The translations under genes and the position numbers were made by a program. From NCBI GenBank assembly GCA_964627995.1, contig CAZVLN010000006.1, forward strand, positions 1-64,000: DNA of 64,000 nucleotides, in the 5' to 3' direction. Of this stretch, positions 1 to 9,071 are shown in pieces. The DNA comes from JAWLFI01 sp964627995 (GTDB lineage Bacteria; Bacteroidota; Bacteroidia; Chitinophagales; Saprospiraceae). Position 1 is the stretch's first letter. Every line of letters begins with the position of its first letter. Below the pieces are notes generated by a model. That model ran no database searches. It was not told the DNA's origin and worked only from the letters and a program-made list of their open reading frames with translations.

Positions 1-26
1 GGGCGGTGATAGAGCGCCTGGCTCAG

Positions 27-503
27 TCAGTCTAAATTTTCCAAATGAGGCTGGATTTCCGACATGATGAATCCTCGTTGTAATAAAAAGCGTATGATTT
101 TCTGCCTTTTTTCGAAGGAAGGAAGATCGGTGGATAAACACCGTCCTTTTTTAGCGACCAGGTCCTCGATATTTTGGTCGTATTTTGAATCGTTCAGGCT
201 TTGTAAAGCCGCGTCAATATTGTAATTAGATATCCGATGCTGCTGAAGTCCATTTTTTATTTTCAACCTACCCCATTGATTCATGCGCATTTTACTTCGG
301 GCGTAAACCTGAGAAAAGCGTTCTTCATTGAGAAAGTTCTCTTGAATTAACTCAAAAATGACATCATCGTGGTTGGCAGCGGGGATTCCCCAGTCAAACA
401 GCTTCTTCTCCACCTGAAATCCGCTTCTCTCCTGTTTTGCGCAGTAGTCCCGAAGTCGTTCTAAAGCTTCATCGACTGTGTATTTCTGTTTTTTGGCACC
501 CAA
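27..503 (-). CDS. recX: RecX family regulatory protein
   Basis: RecX binds RecA filaments and limits RecA recombinase activity in the cytoplasm. The 158-residue protein is all helical with the repeated three-helix pattern of the family. The N-terminal stretch has the typical 'CAKQERS' and 'LFDWGI' pattern, followed by 'FLNEERFSQVYARSK' around residues 57-71 and 'NQWGRLKIKNGLQQ' shortly after, which are RecX hallmarks. The start is a TTG; no ATG lies upstream before a stop, and the length fits the family. recA is not in the window. The gene is divergent from the mechanosensitive channel gene, with about 80 bases between them. Family assignment is firm; regulation of RecA is inferred from the family. 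Confidence 0.9.
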   Translation of the reverse strand: MGAKKQKYTVDEALERLRDYCAKQERSGFQVEKKLFDWGIPAANHDDVIFELIQENFLNEERFSQVYARSKMRMNQWGRLKIKNGLQQHRISNYNIDAALQSLNDSKYDQNIEDLVAKKGRCLSTDLPSFEKRQKIIRFLLQRGFIMSEIQPHLENLD

Positions 504-586
504 TTTTATATTTTTTATGGCATTCCGCTCGTCAAATTGATAATTATATTTACATTAAGCAAAAATAAATACAAAAACTCATACTT

Positions 587-1396
587 ATGGAAGAATGGTT
601 TTCAAGCGAAGGTATCACAAATCAAATCATTGACTTTGGTGGAACCGTGGTTATTGCCATAATCACGCTCATTATTGGATTCTGGATTGCCGGTTTTATT
701 GGTCGGATGGTAAATAAAAACATGCAAAAAAGGGGTGTAGATGATACAGTGCGACCTTTTTTGGTAAAATTAGTCAAGGTGGCCTTAAAGGTCATGGTAC
801 TCATCAGTGTAGCTGGCGTTTTTGGGATCAAAACGGCTTCTTTTATCGCTGTTCTCGGTGCGGCCACTTTTGCTTTGGGTCTGGCACTCCAGGGAACACT
901 AGGTCACTTTGCCAGCGGTGTTCTTCTTCTGGTGTTCAAGCCTTTCAAGGTTGGCGATGCGGTTGAAATCCAAGGTGAGCTGGGGGTTGTAAAAGAAATT
1001 ACTGTCTTTAATACAATTATACACACCTTTGACAATCAAAAAATCATCTTGCCCAATGGGATCGTAACCAGCGGAGCCATAACCAATATTTCAGAACTCG
1101 GTACACTTCGCGTGGAGTGGAGCATCGGGATTGGATATGAAGATGATATTGATAAGGCTCGGTCTATTATTATCAAGCTCATCAACGAGAATGATAAAGT
1201 AATAAAAGATGAACCTATCGACTGCTTTTTGGCTGAATTAGCCGATAGCAGCGTAAATTTCAAGGTTCGTTGCTGGACGAAAACGGAAGATAAGTGGGCC
1301 GTATATTTTGATATTATGGAAAAAGTTAAAAAATCGTTTGATCAAGAGGGTGTAAGTTTCCCCTTCCCTCAAATGGATGTTCATCTAGACAAGTAA
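587..1396 (+). CDS. Small-conductance mechanosensitive channel (MscS family)
   Basis: An inner-membrane channel that opens under membrane tension to release solutes on osmotic downshock. The 269 residues match the minimal MscS size. Three membrane segments are visible (roughly residues 15-38, 62-82 and 85-115). The third is the Ala/Gly-rich pore helix ('AATFALGLALQGTLGH'), followed by the conserved 'FKPFKVGDAVEIQG' that opens the cytoplasmic beta domain, then the mixed alpha/beta C-terminal region. It is a single-gene unit ending in a strong hairpin terminator at 1423-1453. Ion selectivity cannot be judged from sequence. Confidence 0.92.
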   Translation: MEEWFSSEGITNQIIDFGGTVVIAIITLIIGFWIAGFIGRMVNKNMQKRGVDDTVRPFLVKLVKVALKVMVLISVAGVFGIKTASFIAVLGAATFALGLALQGTLGHFASGVLLLVFKPFKVGDAVEIQGELGVVKEITVFNTIIHTFDNQKIILPNGIVTSGAITNISELGTLRVEWSIGIGYEDDIDKARSIIIKLINENDKVIKDEPIDCFLAELADSSVNFKVRCWTKTEDKWAVYFDIMEKVKKSFDQEGVSFPFPQMDVHLDK

Positions 1397-1422
1397 ACTA
1401 TAACAAGCTACTTTATGCTTTT

Positions 1423-1453
1423 AAACCTGCTCAGAATTTTTCTGAGCAGGTTT
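1423..1453 (+). terminator. Rho-independent terminator after the MscS-family gene
   Basis: A perfect 13-bp stem (AAACCTGCTCAGA paired with TCTGAGCAGGTTT) around a 5-nt loop, followed by further T residues on the + strand. It lies 27 bases after the MscS stop codon and just before the 3' end of the convergent antiporter gene. Confidence 0.85.
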
Positions 1454-1484
1454 TTTATTCGCTGATTTTGTCATTCGAGCTCAC

Positions 1485-3470
1485 TTACCAGGAAAAGGTC
1501 TGATTGAACCGATACATATCATCCGCACGACCAAAGAGATACAACAAGTCTCCTTTTTCTATCTGTGCTTTGTAGAGCTCTTCGGTAATATATTGGTCCC
1601 CTCTTTGAATCGCTAAGACGGTAATTTGAAAACGGCCTCTGAAGTCCCACTGTTGAAGGCTTTTACCATGTAAAGCATACGCAAGGTCCTCGTTAACTTT
1701 TAGTGTTACTATCTCCCGCTCTGGAATTTCTAGTGACAAGGCAGAGGAATGACTTTGCAAGGCATCTTTATCTGCTAGCATCAAATAATCGAAAGAACGC
1801 ACGTCTGTGATGAAAGAGCGAATTTCATTATTCGGTACCATATACTTTTTCAATACTCGAGTGAAGATTTCTATAGATGTTTCAAACTCTTCGGGGATGA
1901 CGACGTCTGCACCCAATCGAAGATGGTCTTCTATCTGACGAACATATCTGGTTCTGACAATGATGTATGTCGTTTTTGATAATACTCGAACTGCTGTTAA
2001 TATCCGATGAATGACTTCAGAATCAGAGATTGCAATTACCAAAACACGAGCCTGAGTCACGAACAACTTGTCTAAAATCAGTGGATTTGAAGCATCACCA
2101 AAAATAACATGTTCGTGTTTATCCTGTGCCATACGAAATCCATCCGGATCTAATTCACAGATTACATAAGGTATATTTGCGCGCTTTGCCGTATATGCAA
2201 TATTACTTCCATTGATACCATACCCCACAATAATTAAATGGTCTTGTAATCCCGAATTTTGACCTCTTTCTTCGGTATCGTCACTCTTCGGGTTGGGATG
2301 ATAGCCAAATAAGCTCAAAATTTTATCCACAATGGTATTTGACTTTTCCATTACAAACGGAGTTACAGCCATGGTAATAATCGCTACTGCCAAAAAGTAT
2401 TGGTAAACCTCAGTGGGAATAAGATCGGTATTCAAACCTACTTTAGACAAAAGCAGTGAAAACTCCCCTACTTGAAATAAGCTTAGGCCAGCGAGCAGGA
2501 AAACCCGGGGTGGAAACTTGAAGAGGCGAACTGTACCGGCTACGATCAAGAACTTGATTAACATGACAGCGGCTACCAACAATAAAATTAGAGTCAGATT
2601 TTCCCAGAAAAAATCTAAGTTTAACATCCCCCCTATTGAAATAAAGAAAAAGCTAATAAATACCTCCCGAAAAGGCATCACATGCGCTGTTGCCTGATGG
2701 CTATAGTCAGACTCCGATATGATCAAACCAGCAAAAAAAGCACCTAATGCCAGGGATAAACCCGCCATGCTCGTCAAAAAAGCAATGCCCAAACAAAACA
2801 CGGTAACAGTTAAAATGAAAATTTCCCTGTTTTTTGTTGCAACCACCAACTCCAGCATTTTGGGCACCACATAGCGTCCTAGAATGTATATTGCTCCTAT
2901 GAAAAAAATAACCTTAAGAACCAATAGGCCGAGCTCCTGGAGCGGTTCCTGAGCCTGGCCGGCTAACAGGGGTGTCAGAAGCATCATGAGAACCACTATA
3001 ATATCCTGATATATTAAAATAGATATCGCAAACTTACCATGAGGCGAACCTACCAAATTTCTTTCTTCCAATATCTTTAGCACAATGGCGGTGCTGCTCA
3101 ATGCGAACAAAAAACCTAAAAAGATTCCAATATTTTGCTCAAGACCTAAAGCCGTAGCAATACCCCAAGTCACCAAAATAGTTGTAAAGACCTGAAGACT
3201 TCCTCCACCTAAAATTCTAAACTTTGATGCAGCCAGGTTTTTTAAAGAAAACTCAATTCCAATAATAAATAACAAGAAAATGATGCCAATTTCCGACAAC
3301 AGTTCTACTTCGTGAGCAGAAGAAATTAAATGAAGCCCATTTGGACCAACTAATACACCAACGATTAAAAACCCTAAAAGCGCGGGCACTTTAATACGTT
3401 GAAACAAAAGAATTACCAATAAGGAAAGGGCCAACACCAAGACAACATCCTGCAATATAGGGATATCCAT
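1485..3470 (-). CDS. CPA2 cation:proton antiporter with TrkA-N and TrkA-C domains (KefB/KefC type)
   Basis: A monovalent cation (probably K+ or Na+)/H+ antiporter of the CPA2 family. Residues 1 to about 385 form 12-13 hydrophobic membrane segments of the Na+/H+ exchanger fold. A RCK/TrkA-N domain follows from about residue 408, with the nucleotide-binding glycine motif 'IIVGYGINGSNIAY' and an acidic residue at the end of the second strand ('VICELDPDG'). A TrkA-C domain occupies about residues 575-655. The 661-residue length fits KefB/KefC-like antiporters with their own regulatory domains. No separate KefF/KefG subunit is nearby. It is transcribed alone. The exact ion, and gating by NAD(H) or glutathione adducts, are unknown. 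Confidence 0.9.
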   Translation of the reverse strand: MDIPILQDVVLVLALSLLVILLFQRIKVPALLGFLIVGVLVGPNGLHLISSAHEVELLSEIGIIFLLFIIGIEFSLKNLAASKFRILGGGSLQVFTTILVTWGIATALGLEQNIGIFLGFLFALSSTAIVLKILEERNLVGSPHGKFAISILIYQDIIVVLMMLLTPLLAGQAQEPLQELGLLVLKVIFFIGAIYILGRYVVPKMLELVVATKNREIFILTVTVFCLGIAFLTSMAGLSLALGAFFAGLIISESDYSHQATAHVMPFREVFISFFFISIGGMLNLDFFWENLTLILLLVAAVMLIKFLIVAGTVRLFKFPPRVFLLAGLSLFQVGEFSLLLSKVGLNTDLIPTEVYQYFLAVAIITMAVTPFVMEKSNTIVDKILSLFGYHPNPKSDDTEERGQNSGLQDHLIIVGYGINGSNIAYTAKRANIPYVICELDPDGFRMAQDKHEHVIFGDASNPLILDKLFVTQARVLVIAISDSEVIHRILTAVRVLSKTTYIIVRTRYVRQIEDHLRLGADVVIPEEFETSIEIFTRVLKKYMVPNNEIRSFITDVRSFDYLMLADKDALQSHSSALSLEIPEREIVTLKVNEDLAYALHGKSLQQWDFRGRFQITVLAIQRGDQYITEELYKAQIEKGDLLYLFGRADDMYRFNQTFSW

Positions 3471-3520
3471 AAGCGGACATTTAAAAGCGGGTAAAAAACA
3501 CCTTACTTAGATTATTTTAA

Positions 3521-3551
3521 AAAAGCTCTCCGGAAATTCCGGAAAGCTTTT
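3521..3551 (-). terminator. Hairpin terminator after tRNA-Leu
   Basis: A 15-bp stem with one mismatch (left arm at 3521-3535, right arm at 3537-3551), starting 7 bases beyond the 3' end of tRNA-Leu on the minus strand. On that strand the stem runs into T residues, so it probably ends the tRNA transcript. Confidence 0.65.
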
Positions 3552-3557
3552 CTAAAG

Positions 3558-3641
3558 TACCGAAGGTGGGAATCGAACCCACACGGTATTGCTACCACTG
3601 GATTTTGAATCCAGCGCGTCTACCAATTCCGCCACTTCGGC
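3558..3641 (-). tRNA. tRNA-Leu (anticodon CAA)
   Basis: Read on the minus strand, the 7-bp acceptor stem GCCGAAG pairs with CTTCGGT (one G-U pair), with discriminator A. The anticodon stem encloses the loop TTCAAAA, giving anticodon CAA (reads UUG). A long variable arm typical of tRNA-Leu follows, then a T loop containing GGTTCGATTCC. No CCA is encoded. The 84-nt length fits a class II tRNA. Confidence 0.95.
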
Positions 3642-3700
3642 ATCGCGGTATCAAATGTAAGTTTTTTCACAGTTATCCACAACCTTTTGAGCCATTAAAC

Positions 3701-5035
3701 TTATTCAAATAGACGCAAAATGTCTAAGCCATTCGCATAGATTAGTAAGCTGAATAGAATGACAATCCCAATTAAAGTAGAAACTTCCATGACTTTATCG
3801 CTGGGCTTCTTTCCACTTACCATTTCATACAACAAGAAGATTACATGGCCACCGTCCAAAGCCGGAATAGGAAGCAAGTTCACAAAACCTAAAATAAGGG
3901 ACAGAATAGCTGTTACCGTCCAGAAAGATTTCCATTGCCATTCCGGTGGAAACAACTTTCCAATTGTAATAAATCCACCCAAGCTTTCACTAGCTTTAAT
4001 AGAGCCCGTGAACATTTGGGAGAAAGCTTTAATCTGATCTGATAAAAAACCAGTACCTTTTTTCACACCTCCCCATAAGGCCGAGGCTATGCCGTACTCT
4101 TTTCTTGCTGTTTCAAAAAAATAATCCGGCCCATATGGTGCAATTCCCAAAACTGGTGGTTCCTCTAAAGTTACTTCAACCTCTTTTAACTCTCCCTTTC
4201 TGTAATAGCCAATGTTGAGCTCCTCGCTAGCTGAAGTCTGAATGGCCTCCTTAAATCGATCAAAAAACACTAACTCCTCCCCATTTACAGAAACGAGTGA
4301 GTCGCCTTCCTGAAAACCTGCCTGGTCTGCAATTGACCCTGACTGGACCTTACCAGCCACATAAGGTAAACGGGGGTAAAAAAGCACCTCCTGACTCCCA
4401 GATGCGGTGGCTAGTTCACTACCTAGGCCTACGGGAATATTGAGTGTTTGTATCTTTCCATTCCGTCTAACTGTCAGTTGATTGGCATCATTCAAAATTA
4501 TTTCCCTCACAACCGCTCGGTCATCCAGCTGCTCAAGTTCTACTTCGCCAACTTTTAGGACGCGGTCCCCGGGCTCTAGCCCTATTTCACGGCCCATAGA
4601 GTCAACGGCTATTCCATATGTAGCATTTTCGGGTGGCAAATATTCTTCGCCGTAAGTGTAAAGAAGCAATCCGAAAATCAAAAAGCCCAACAAAAAATTT
4701 ACCGTTACACCACCCAGCATAATGATTAAGCGTTGCCAGGCAGGCTTAGAACGAAATTCCCAGGGCTGGGGTGGGCGTTTCATTTGGTCTGTATCCATAC
4801 TTTCATCTACCATACCGGCTATTTTGACATATCCGCCTAATGGCAGCCATCCTACGCCGTATTCTGTCTCGCCCTTTTTAACTTTAAAAAGTGAAAACCA
4901 GGGGTCGAAGAAAAGATAAAATTTCTCCACTTTCGTTTTGAAAGCCTTTGCTGGAAAAAAATGCCCCATCTCATGCAATACAACAAGTATTGAAAGACTG
5001 AGCACAAATTGAGCTATAATAATAAAGATCTCCAT
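3701..5035 (-). CDS. rseP: RIP metalloprotease RseP (site-2 protease)
   Basis: An inner-membrane zinc protease that cleaves within the membrane, typically anti-sigma factors and leftover signal peptides. The zinc motif HEMGH is at residues 21-25 in the first membrane helix. The second catalytic motif, 'LLPIPALDGGH', lies in the penultimate helix near residue 390. Between them are PDZ regions ('LEPGDRVLKVGEVELEQ' and 'GFQEGDSLVSVNGEEL'), consistent with the two-PDZ architecture. The 444-residue length fits. The usual neighbour dxr is not seen. A candidate promoter box lies about 70 bases upstream. Natural substrates are not indicated by the context. Confidence 0.95.
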   Translation of the reverse strand: MEIFIIIAQFVLSLSILVVLHEMGHFFPAKAFKTKVEKFYLFFDPWFSLFKVKKGETEYGVGWLPLGGYVKIAGMVDESMDTDQMKRPPQPWEFRSKPAWQRLIIMLGGVTVNFLLGFLIFGLLLYTYGEEYLPPENATYGIAVDSMGREIGLEPGDRVLKVGEVELEQLDDRAVVREIILNDANQLTVRRNGKIQTLNIPVGLGSELATASGSQEVLFYPRLPYVAGKVQSGSIADQAGFQEGDSLVSVNGEELVFFDRFKEAIQTSASEELNIGYYRKGELKEVEVTLEEPPVLGIAPYGPDYFFETARKEYGIASALWGGVKKGTGFLSDQIKAFSQMFTGSIKASESLGGFITIGKLFPPEWQWKSFWTVTAILSLILGFVNLLPIPALDGGHVIFLLYEMVSGKKPSDKVMEVSTLIGIVILFSLLIYANGLDILRLFE

Positions 5036-5104
5036 AATTTAATTCGGTCTACATTTCAAAAAAGACAATGAATAGCCTTATAATAGAATTCTAAGAATTG
5101 GGGG

Positions 5105-5112
5105 CAAAATTA
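5105..5112 (-). promoter_or_regulatory. Candidate -7 box for rseP
   Basis: On the minus strand the sequence reads TAATTTTG, an exact match to the Bacteroidota -7 consensus TAnnTTTG, about 70 bases before the rseP start codon. I see no matching -33 TTTG at the expected spacing, so support is modest. Confidence 0.35.
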
Positions 5113-5164
5113 TAATTTTACCTGCGATTCTGTCATATATTCACATAAGAATAAAAAGAACCTC

Positions 5165-5872
5165 GTGAATCTATTTCATGTGCCACATTTACAAACAGAC
5201 ACCGTCACCCTCGAAGGAGATGAGTTTCGACACTGTGTACAGTCCTTTCGACATCAAGTTGGAGACCAAATTCTCTTAACCGATGGGCAAGGAACCCGCG
5301 CAACTGCTCGTATAGACAAAATCAAAAAGCGCGCTTTGATAGCCACAGTTGAAACCCGACAAAATGTAGGCTCTGGAAGAGACTATACCCTCGAAATTGT
5401 GATCGCACCTACAAAGAACATAAATCGCATCGAATGGTTTGTCGAAAAGTCAGTTGAGCTCGGAATAGACAAAATTTCCTTTATTACTACAGCGCACTCT
5501 GAGCGGCGAAAAATTCGGCTAGATCGAATGGAGCGCATAGCTTTAGCATCCATGAAGCAGTCTCAGCAATATCAAGTTCCAACAATAAAAGACCTCCAGT
5601 CTCTGGAAAGTTATATTAGCAAAGCCCCTCTTTCTGATTCGGAAGAAGGCTGGTTAGCTCATTATCATCCCGATGCTGTTGACTTATCCGCATCACATAC
5701 CAAAAAAGGAAATTATCGCGTTTTAATTGGTCCTGAGGGCGATTTCTCCGAAGAAGAAATAGATTACATTCAGTCTGTAGGTTGGAAGATATGTACCTTG
5801 GGGGACAAGCGACTCCGAACAGAAACAGCTGGCTTAGCCGCCGTTTCTTATTTCCATTGGATACACGTTTAA
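5165..5872 (+). CDS. rsmE: 16S rRNA (uracil-1498-N3)-methyltransferase RsmE
   Basis: A SAM-dependent SPOUT-class methyltransferase that modifies U1498 of 16S rRNA in the assembled 30S subunit. The 235 residues match the family. The N-terminal PUA-like part carries the typical 'HCVQSFRHQVGDQILLTDGQG'-type start. The C-terminal knot contains 'LIGPEGDFSEEEI' and the cofactor-site motif 'LGDKRLRTETAGLAA'. The start is a GTG. The next gene begins 10 bases after the stop, suggesting a two-gene transcript with the DUF4159 protein. Confidence 0.94.
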   Translation: MNLFHVPHLQTDTVTLEGDEFRHCVQSFRHQVGDQILLTDGQGTRATARIDKIKKRALIATVETRQNVGSGRDYTLEIVIAPTKNINRIEWFVEKSVELGIDKISFITTAHSERRKIRLDRMERIALASMKQSQQYQVPTIKDLQSLESYISKAPLSDSEEGWLAHYHPDAVDLSASHTKKGNYRVLIGPEGDFSEEEIDYIQSVGWKICTLGDKRLRTETAGLAAVSYFHWIHV

Positions 5873-5882
5873 TCAAACTAAT

Positions 5883-6533
5883 ATGATATCAAGAATTACT
5901 TTGTTGCTTATACTCTCCCTGATCAGCTGGAATGTTCAGGGTCAACTGCAACTTGCCTTATTGAAATATAATGGCGGCGGCGATTGGTATGCAAATCCAA
6001 CAGCCCTTCCCAATCTGGCTAGTTTTTGTAATCAGTATATCAAAACAGATTTTAAAAGTAATTATGCTACTGTTGAGGTGGGAAGTGCTGACCTTTTTAA
6101 CTATCCCTGGGTTCATATGACAGGGCATGGCAATGTTGTATTCTCTGATGCGGAAGCAGAGAACTTGCGCACGTATTTACTTGCTGGAGGGTTTCTTCAC
6201 ATCGATGACAACTATGGGATGGACCCCTATGTTCGAACTGCAATGAAAAAAGTATTTCCCGAGAAAGATTGGATAGAACTCCCCTTTGATCATCCTATTT
6301 ATGATCAAAGATTCCGGTTTGCAAATGGATTGCCAAAAATTCATGAGCACGATGGGCTCCCACCTCAAGGCTTTGGCATACTTCATGAGGGACGGCTACT
6401 GGTATTTTACAGCTATGAAACGGATCTTGGCAATGGATGGGAAGATCCCGGTGTTCACAATGACCCACCTCGGAAACGACAACAAGCTCTCCAGATGGGT
6501 GCGAATATTTTACAATTTGCTTTTACCCAATAA
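5883..6533 (+). CDS. DUF4159 domain secreted protein
   Basis: A 216-residue protein of unknown function. An N-terminal signal peptide (about residues 1-20, ending near 'VQG') is followed by a single DUF4159 domain, recognisable by 'YNGGGDWYANPTALPNL', 'MTGHGNVVFSDAEAENLR' and 'GGFLHIDDNYGMDPY'. The fold resembles a glutamine-amidotransferase or ThuA-like flavodoxin-type domain, but I see no nucleophilic cysteine at the usual place. It follows rsmE by 10 bases and is probably co-transcribed. DUF4159 proteins often accompany MoxR/BatA-type clusters, which are absent here. The family call is good; the biochemical role is unknown. Confidence 0.85.
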   Translation: MISRITLLLILSLISWNVQGQLQLALLKYNGGGDWYANPTALPNLASFCNQYIKTDFKSNYATVEVGSADLFNYPWVHMTGHGNVVFSDAEAENLRTYLLAGGFLHIDDNYGMDPYVRTAMKKVFPEKDWIELPFDHPIYDQRFRFANGLPKIHEHDGLPPQGFGILHEGRLLVFYSYETDLGNGWEDPGVHNDPPRKRQQALQMGANILQFAFTQ

Positions 6534-6567
6534 AAAAAGCGCAGAGGCATAAGCCTTCTGCACTTTT
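6534..6567. terminator. Bidirectional terminator between convergent genes
   Basis: A hairpin with arms AAAAGCGCAGAGGC and GCCTTCTGCACTTTT (one bulge, one wobble) and a 4-nt loop, flanked by A residues on one side and T residues on the other. It sits directly between the DUF4159 stop and the stop of the convergent lipoprotein gene. Confidence 0.7.
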
Positions 6568-6591
6568 AATTACTTTATCTATTTCTTCGCT

Positions 6592-7116
6592 TTATAAAGG
6601 ATTAGCAACCAAACGTCCCTCAAAGTCGAATTGAGCCGTAAAGTCGACTGGAGCCTGATCAATTTGGCCCACAAGAACAATACGTAGCGTATGGGGTGCA
6701 TTTTTAATGAGGCGATTTAAAGACGCTAAGCCATCCTCATCCAACTCTAAGGTTTCTGGTGAATCCATTAACGAACTAAGAGTAACTCCAGTTAAAGAAG
6801 ATACAATAATTGGCTCAGATCCATCTGCTTTTGCAACCTCGATTCTGGCTTCTACGATCTCTTGCTCAGGCTGACCGTCATTTCGCGTAACCCGCACTTC
6901 TATTTTCTGGATGTCAATTTCTTTAATATTGTCTCCATATTCATCGATAACATCTACTTTATCAGCAAGGTCTATCAAATCACTTGAAAAGTAAGTGTTT
7001 TCATCGCTTACGACATCAACTTCGTGAGTAAAGGAAAAATCTCGCTCTACATCCAGTGTTGAACAAGAAAAAAATGCCAAACTAAGGATGGAAACAGCTA
7101 CAATAATTTTATTCAT
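6592..7116 (-). CDS. Predicted lipoprotein of unknown function
   Basis: 174 residues starting with a lipoprotein signal ('LSLAFFSC', lipidated Cys18), so it is probably anchored in the inner or outer membrane facing the periplasm. The mature part is acidic and rich in beta-strand patterning, with no catalytic motif I recognise. It resembles the many short Bacteroidota lipoproteins that have a single beta-sandwich fold, but I cannot assign a family. It stands alone, convergent with the DUF4159 gene and divergent from the SulP gene. Confidence 0.7.
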   Translation of the reverse strand: MNKIIVAVSILSLAFFSCSTLDVERDFSFTHEVDVVSDENTYFSSDLIDLADKVDVIDEYGDNIKEIDIQKIEVRVTRNDGQPEQEIVEARIEVAKADGSEPIIVSSLTGVTLSSLMDSPETLELDEDGLASLNRLIKNAPHTLRIVLVGQIDQAPVDFTAQFDFEGRLVANPL

Positions 7117-7428
7117 GACTTTATTTTTTACAAATATACATCTTAATTGTATTAATAATTGTATTAATTTTTATTCCTAGAATACCTGACTTGCTTTTTT
7201 GATGTTGTGGACATGATGTTCCTTTAAGGAATAAAAACTAGTTCTCCTTTTAATTCTCAACCTTTTTGCTACTTTTGCGGCTTCAAAATTTAGAGGACTT
7301 GTCCTATTTCACCAACCGATTCTATTTCGACCTGCCATGACCCCCGAAGTCTTGGTAGCTGTATTCAAAAAATTAGAATAGCTCGGGTAGTTTGAAATGC
7401 CTCTCACCTTTCCATTTGATATACGACT
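7117..7428 (+). other. 312-base intergenic region: promoter box and long leader of the SulP gene
   Basis: AT-rich next to the lipoprotein gene, then a TACTTTTG box at 7270-7277 that would start a leader of about 145 bases before the SulP start codon. Inside the leader is a 14-codon ORF at 7337-7381 (ATG to TAG) with no visible homology. I see no known sulfate or SAM riboswitch. Confidence 0.5.
7270..7277 (+). promoter_or_regulatory. Candidate -7 promoter box for the SulP gene
   Basis: TACTTTTG is an exact match to the Bacteroidota -7 consensus TAnnTTTG, 150 bases upstream of the SulP start. A clear -33 TTTG at 18-21 bases upstream is not visible. Confidence 0.35.
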
Positions 7429-8958
7429 ATGAAGAAATACTTAAACCTATTTGATTTTCAACAAACCGTTGATTATAAAACTGAAGTGCTCTCAGGTCTT
7501 ACTGTAGCTATTGCTTTGGTGCCTGAGGCCGTTGCTTTTGCTATGATTGCTGGCCTTTCTCCACTCACTGGGCTATATGCAGCCTTTGTTATGGGGTTAG
7601 TTACTTCTATTTTTGGTGGAAGGCCTGGTATGATTTCGGGTGCTACAGGCGCAGTGGCTGTGGTCATTGTAGCTCTTGCCATCTCTCATGGACCAGAATA
7701 TGTCTTCGCTACGGTTATTTTGGCAGGTATTATTCAAGTGCTGGCCGGATTTTTTCGCTTGGGAAAACTCATGCGCTTAGTTCCTCACCCCGTCATTTTT
7801 GGTTTCGTGAATGGCTTGGCCATTATTATTTTCATGTCACAATTAGCTCAGTTTAAAACGCCTAGCGGTGAATGGTTGACCGGGTCTTCACTATATGTGT
7901 TGTTATCTCTTGTTTTACTAACCATGCTCATAATCTGGTTATTACCCAAATTGACTAAAGCAATCCCCGCTTCACTCGCTGCGATTTTACTGGTATCGGG
8001 CATTGTCATCGGCTGGGGAATAGAAACTCGAACCGTAGGTGATATTGCCTCAATTAGAGGTGGATTCCCTCCGTTTCACATCCCTCAAGTCCCTCTTAGC
8101 TGGGATACTTTCATCCTTATTTTACCCTATGCGGGTATTGTAGCCGGTGTGGGACTCATAGAAAGCTTACTGACCTTAAATATTATCGACGAGATCACAG
8201 AAACACGAGGTCGCGGCAATAAAGAAGCCGTGGCACAAGGAGCTGCAAATATGTTGTCTGGTGTTTTTTCGGGCATGGGAGGCTGTGCGATGCTCGGACA
8301 AAGCCTTATAAATGTTTCGAATGGTGCTAGAGCGCGCCTATCTGGAATCGTAGCTGCTGTGGCGCTCTTAATCTTTGTGATGTTTGGTGCCGGTCTTATT
8401 GAACGTTTACCCATGGCGGCATTAACAGGCCTTATGATTATGGTCGCCATAGGAACTTTCGAATGGGCCAGCCTGCGAACATTTAATAAGATGCCTCCCT
8501 CAGACATCTTTGTAATGGTCGTGGTGACTCTCGTCACCATTTTCCTTCACAACCTGGCTCTAGCTGTGCTTATTGGTGTTATTATCGCGGCGCTCGTTTT
8601 TGCATGGGACAATGCCAAGCGTATCCGAGCCAGAAAGAAAATTGACGAAAATGGAATAAAGCATTATGAAATCTATGGGCCCTTGTTTTTTGGGTCAGTC
8701 AGCGTCTTTAACGATAAATTTGATGTGCGAAACGACCCCGATGAAATAATCATTGATTTTCGAGAGAGTCGAATCGTCGATATGTCAGCCATAGAGGCTT
8801 TGAACAAAATCACGAACCGTTATTTGAAAGTCGGTAAAAAAGTACATCTCAGACACCTGAGTCCTGACTGCCAAAAACTATTAAAAAATGCTGATAAGAT
8901 CATTGATGTCAATGTTTTGGAGGACCCTAGCTATAAGGTGCTCGTTGATGATCTATAA
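7429..8958 (+). CDS. SulP (SLC26) family anion permease with STAS domain
   Basis: A 509-residue inner-membrane anion transporter or exchanger; family members move sulfate, bicarbonate or other anions. Residues about 15-400 hold 12-14 membrane segments. The conserved SulP start is 'AIALVPEAVAFAMIAGLSP', and the Gly-rich 'GMGGCAMLGQSLIN' lies near residue 285. Residues about 410-509 form a STAS domain ('IIIDFRESRIVDMSAIEAL'). No sulfate-assimilation genes are adjacent, so bicarbonate transport (BicA-like) is as plausible as sulfate. The long leader suggests post-transcriptional control, but no mechanism is evident. Confidence 0.92.
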   Translation: MKKYLNLFDFQQTVDYKTEVLSGLTVAIALVPEAVAFAMIAGLSPLTGLYAAFVMGLVTSIFGGRPGMISGATGAVAVVIVALAISHGPEYVFATVILAGIIQVLAGFFRLGKLMRLVPHPVIFGFVNGLAIIIFMSQLAQFKTPSGEWLTGSSLYVLLSLVLLTMLIIWLLPKLTKAIPASLAAILLVSGIVIGWGIETRTVGDIASIRGGFPPFHIPQVPLSWDTFILILPYAGIVAGVGLIESLLTLNIIDEITETRGRGNKEAVAQGAANMLSGVFSGMGGCAMLGQSLINVSNGARARLSGIVAAVALLIFVMFGAGLIERLPMAALTGLMIMVAIGTFEWASLRTFNKMPPSDIFVMVVVTLVTIFLHNLALAVLIGVIIAALVFAWDNAKRIRARKKIDENGIKHYEIYGPLFFGSVSVFNDKFDVRNDPDEIIIDFRESRIVDMSAIEALNKITNRYLKVGKKVHLRHLSPDCQKLLKNADKIIDVNVLEDPSYKVLVDDL

Positions 8959-9071
8959 TTTTCGCCCTGGAGAAGTAAGCGGTTTATTGAACTATGATTA
9001 TCTTTCCATAACTAATCAGGCGCCCCGTGAAGGTGGCGCTGCATAAATTGTCGTCTTATCAGTAATCCATT

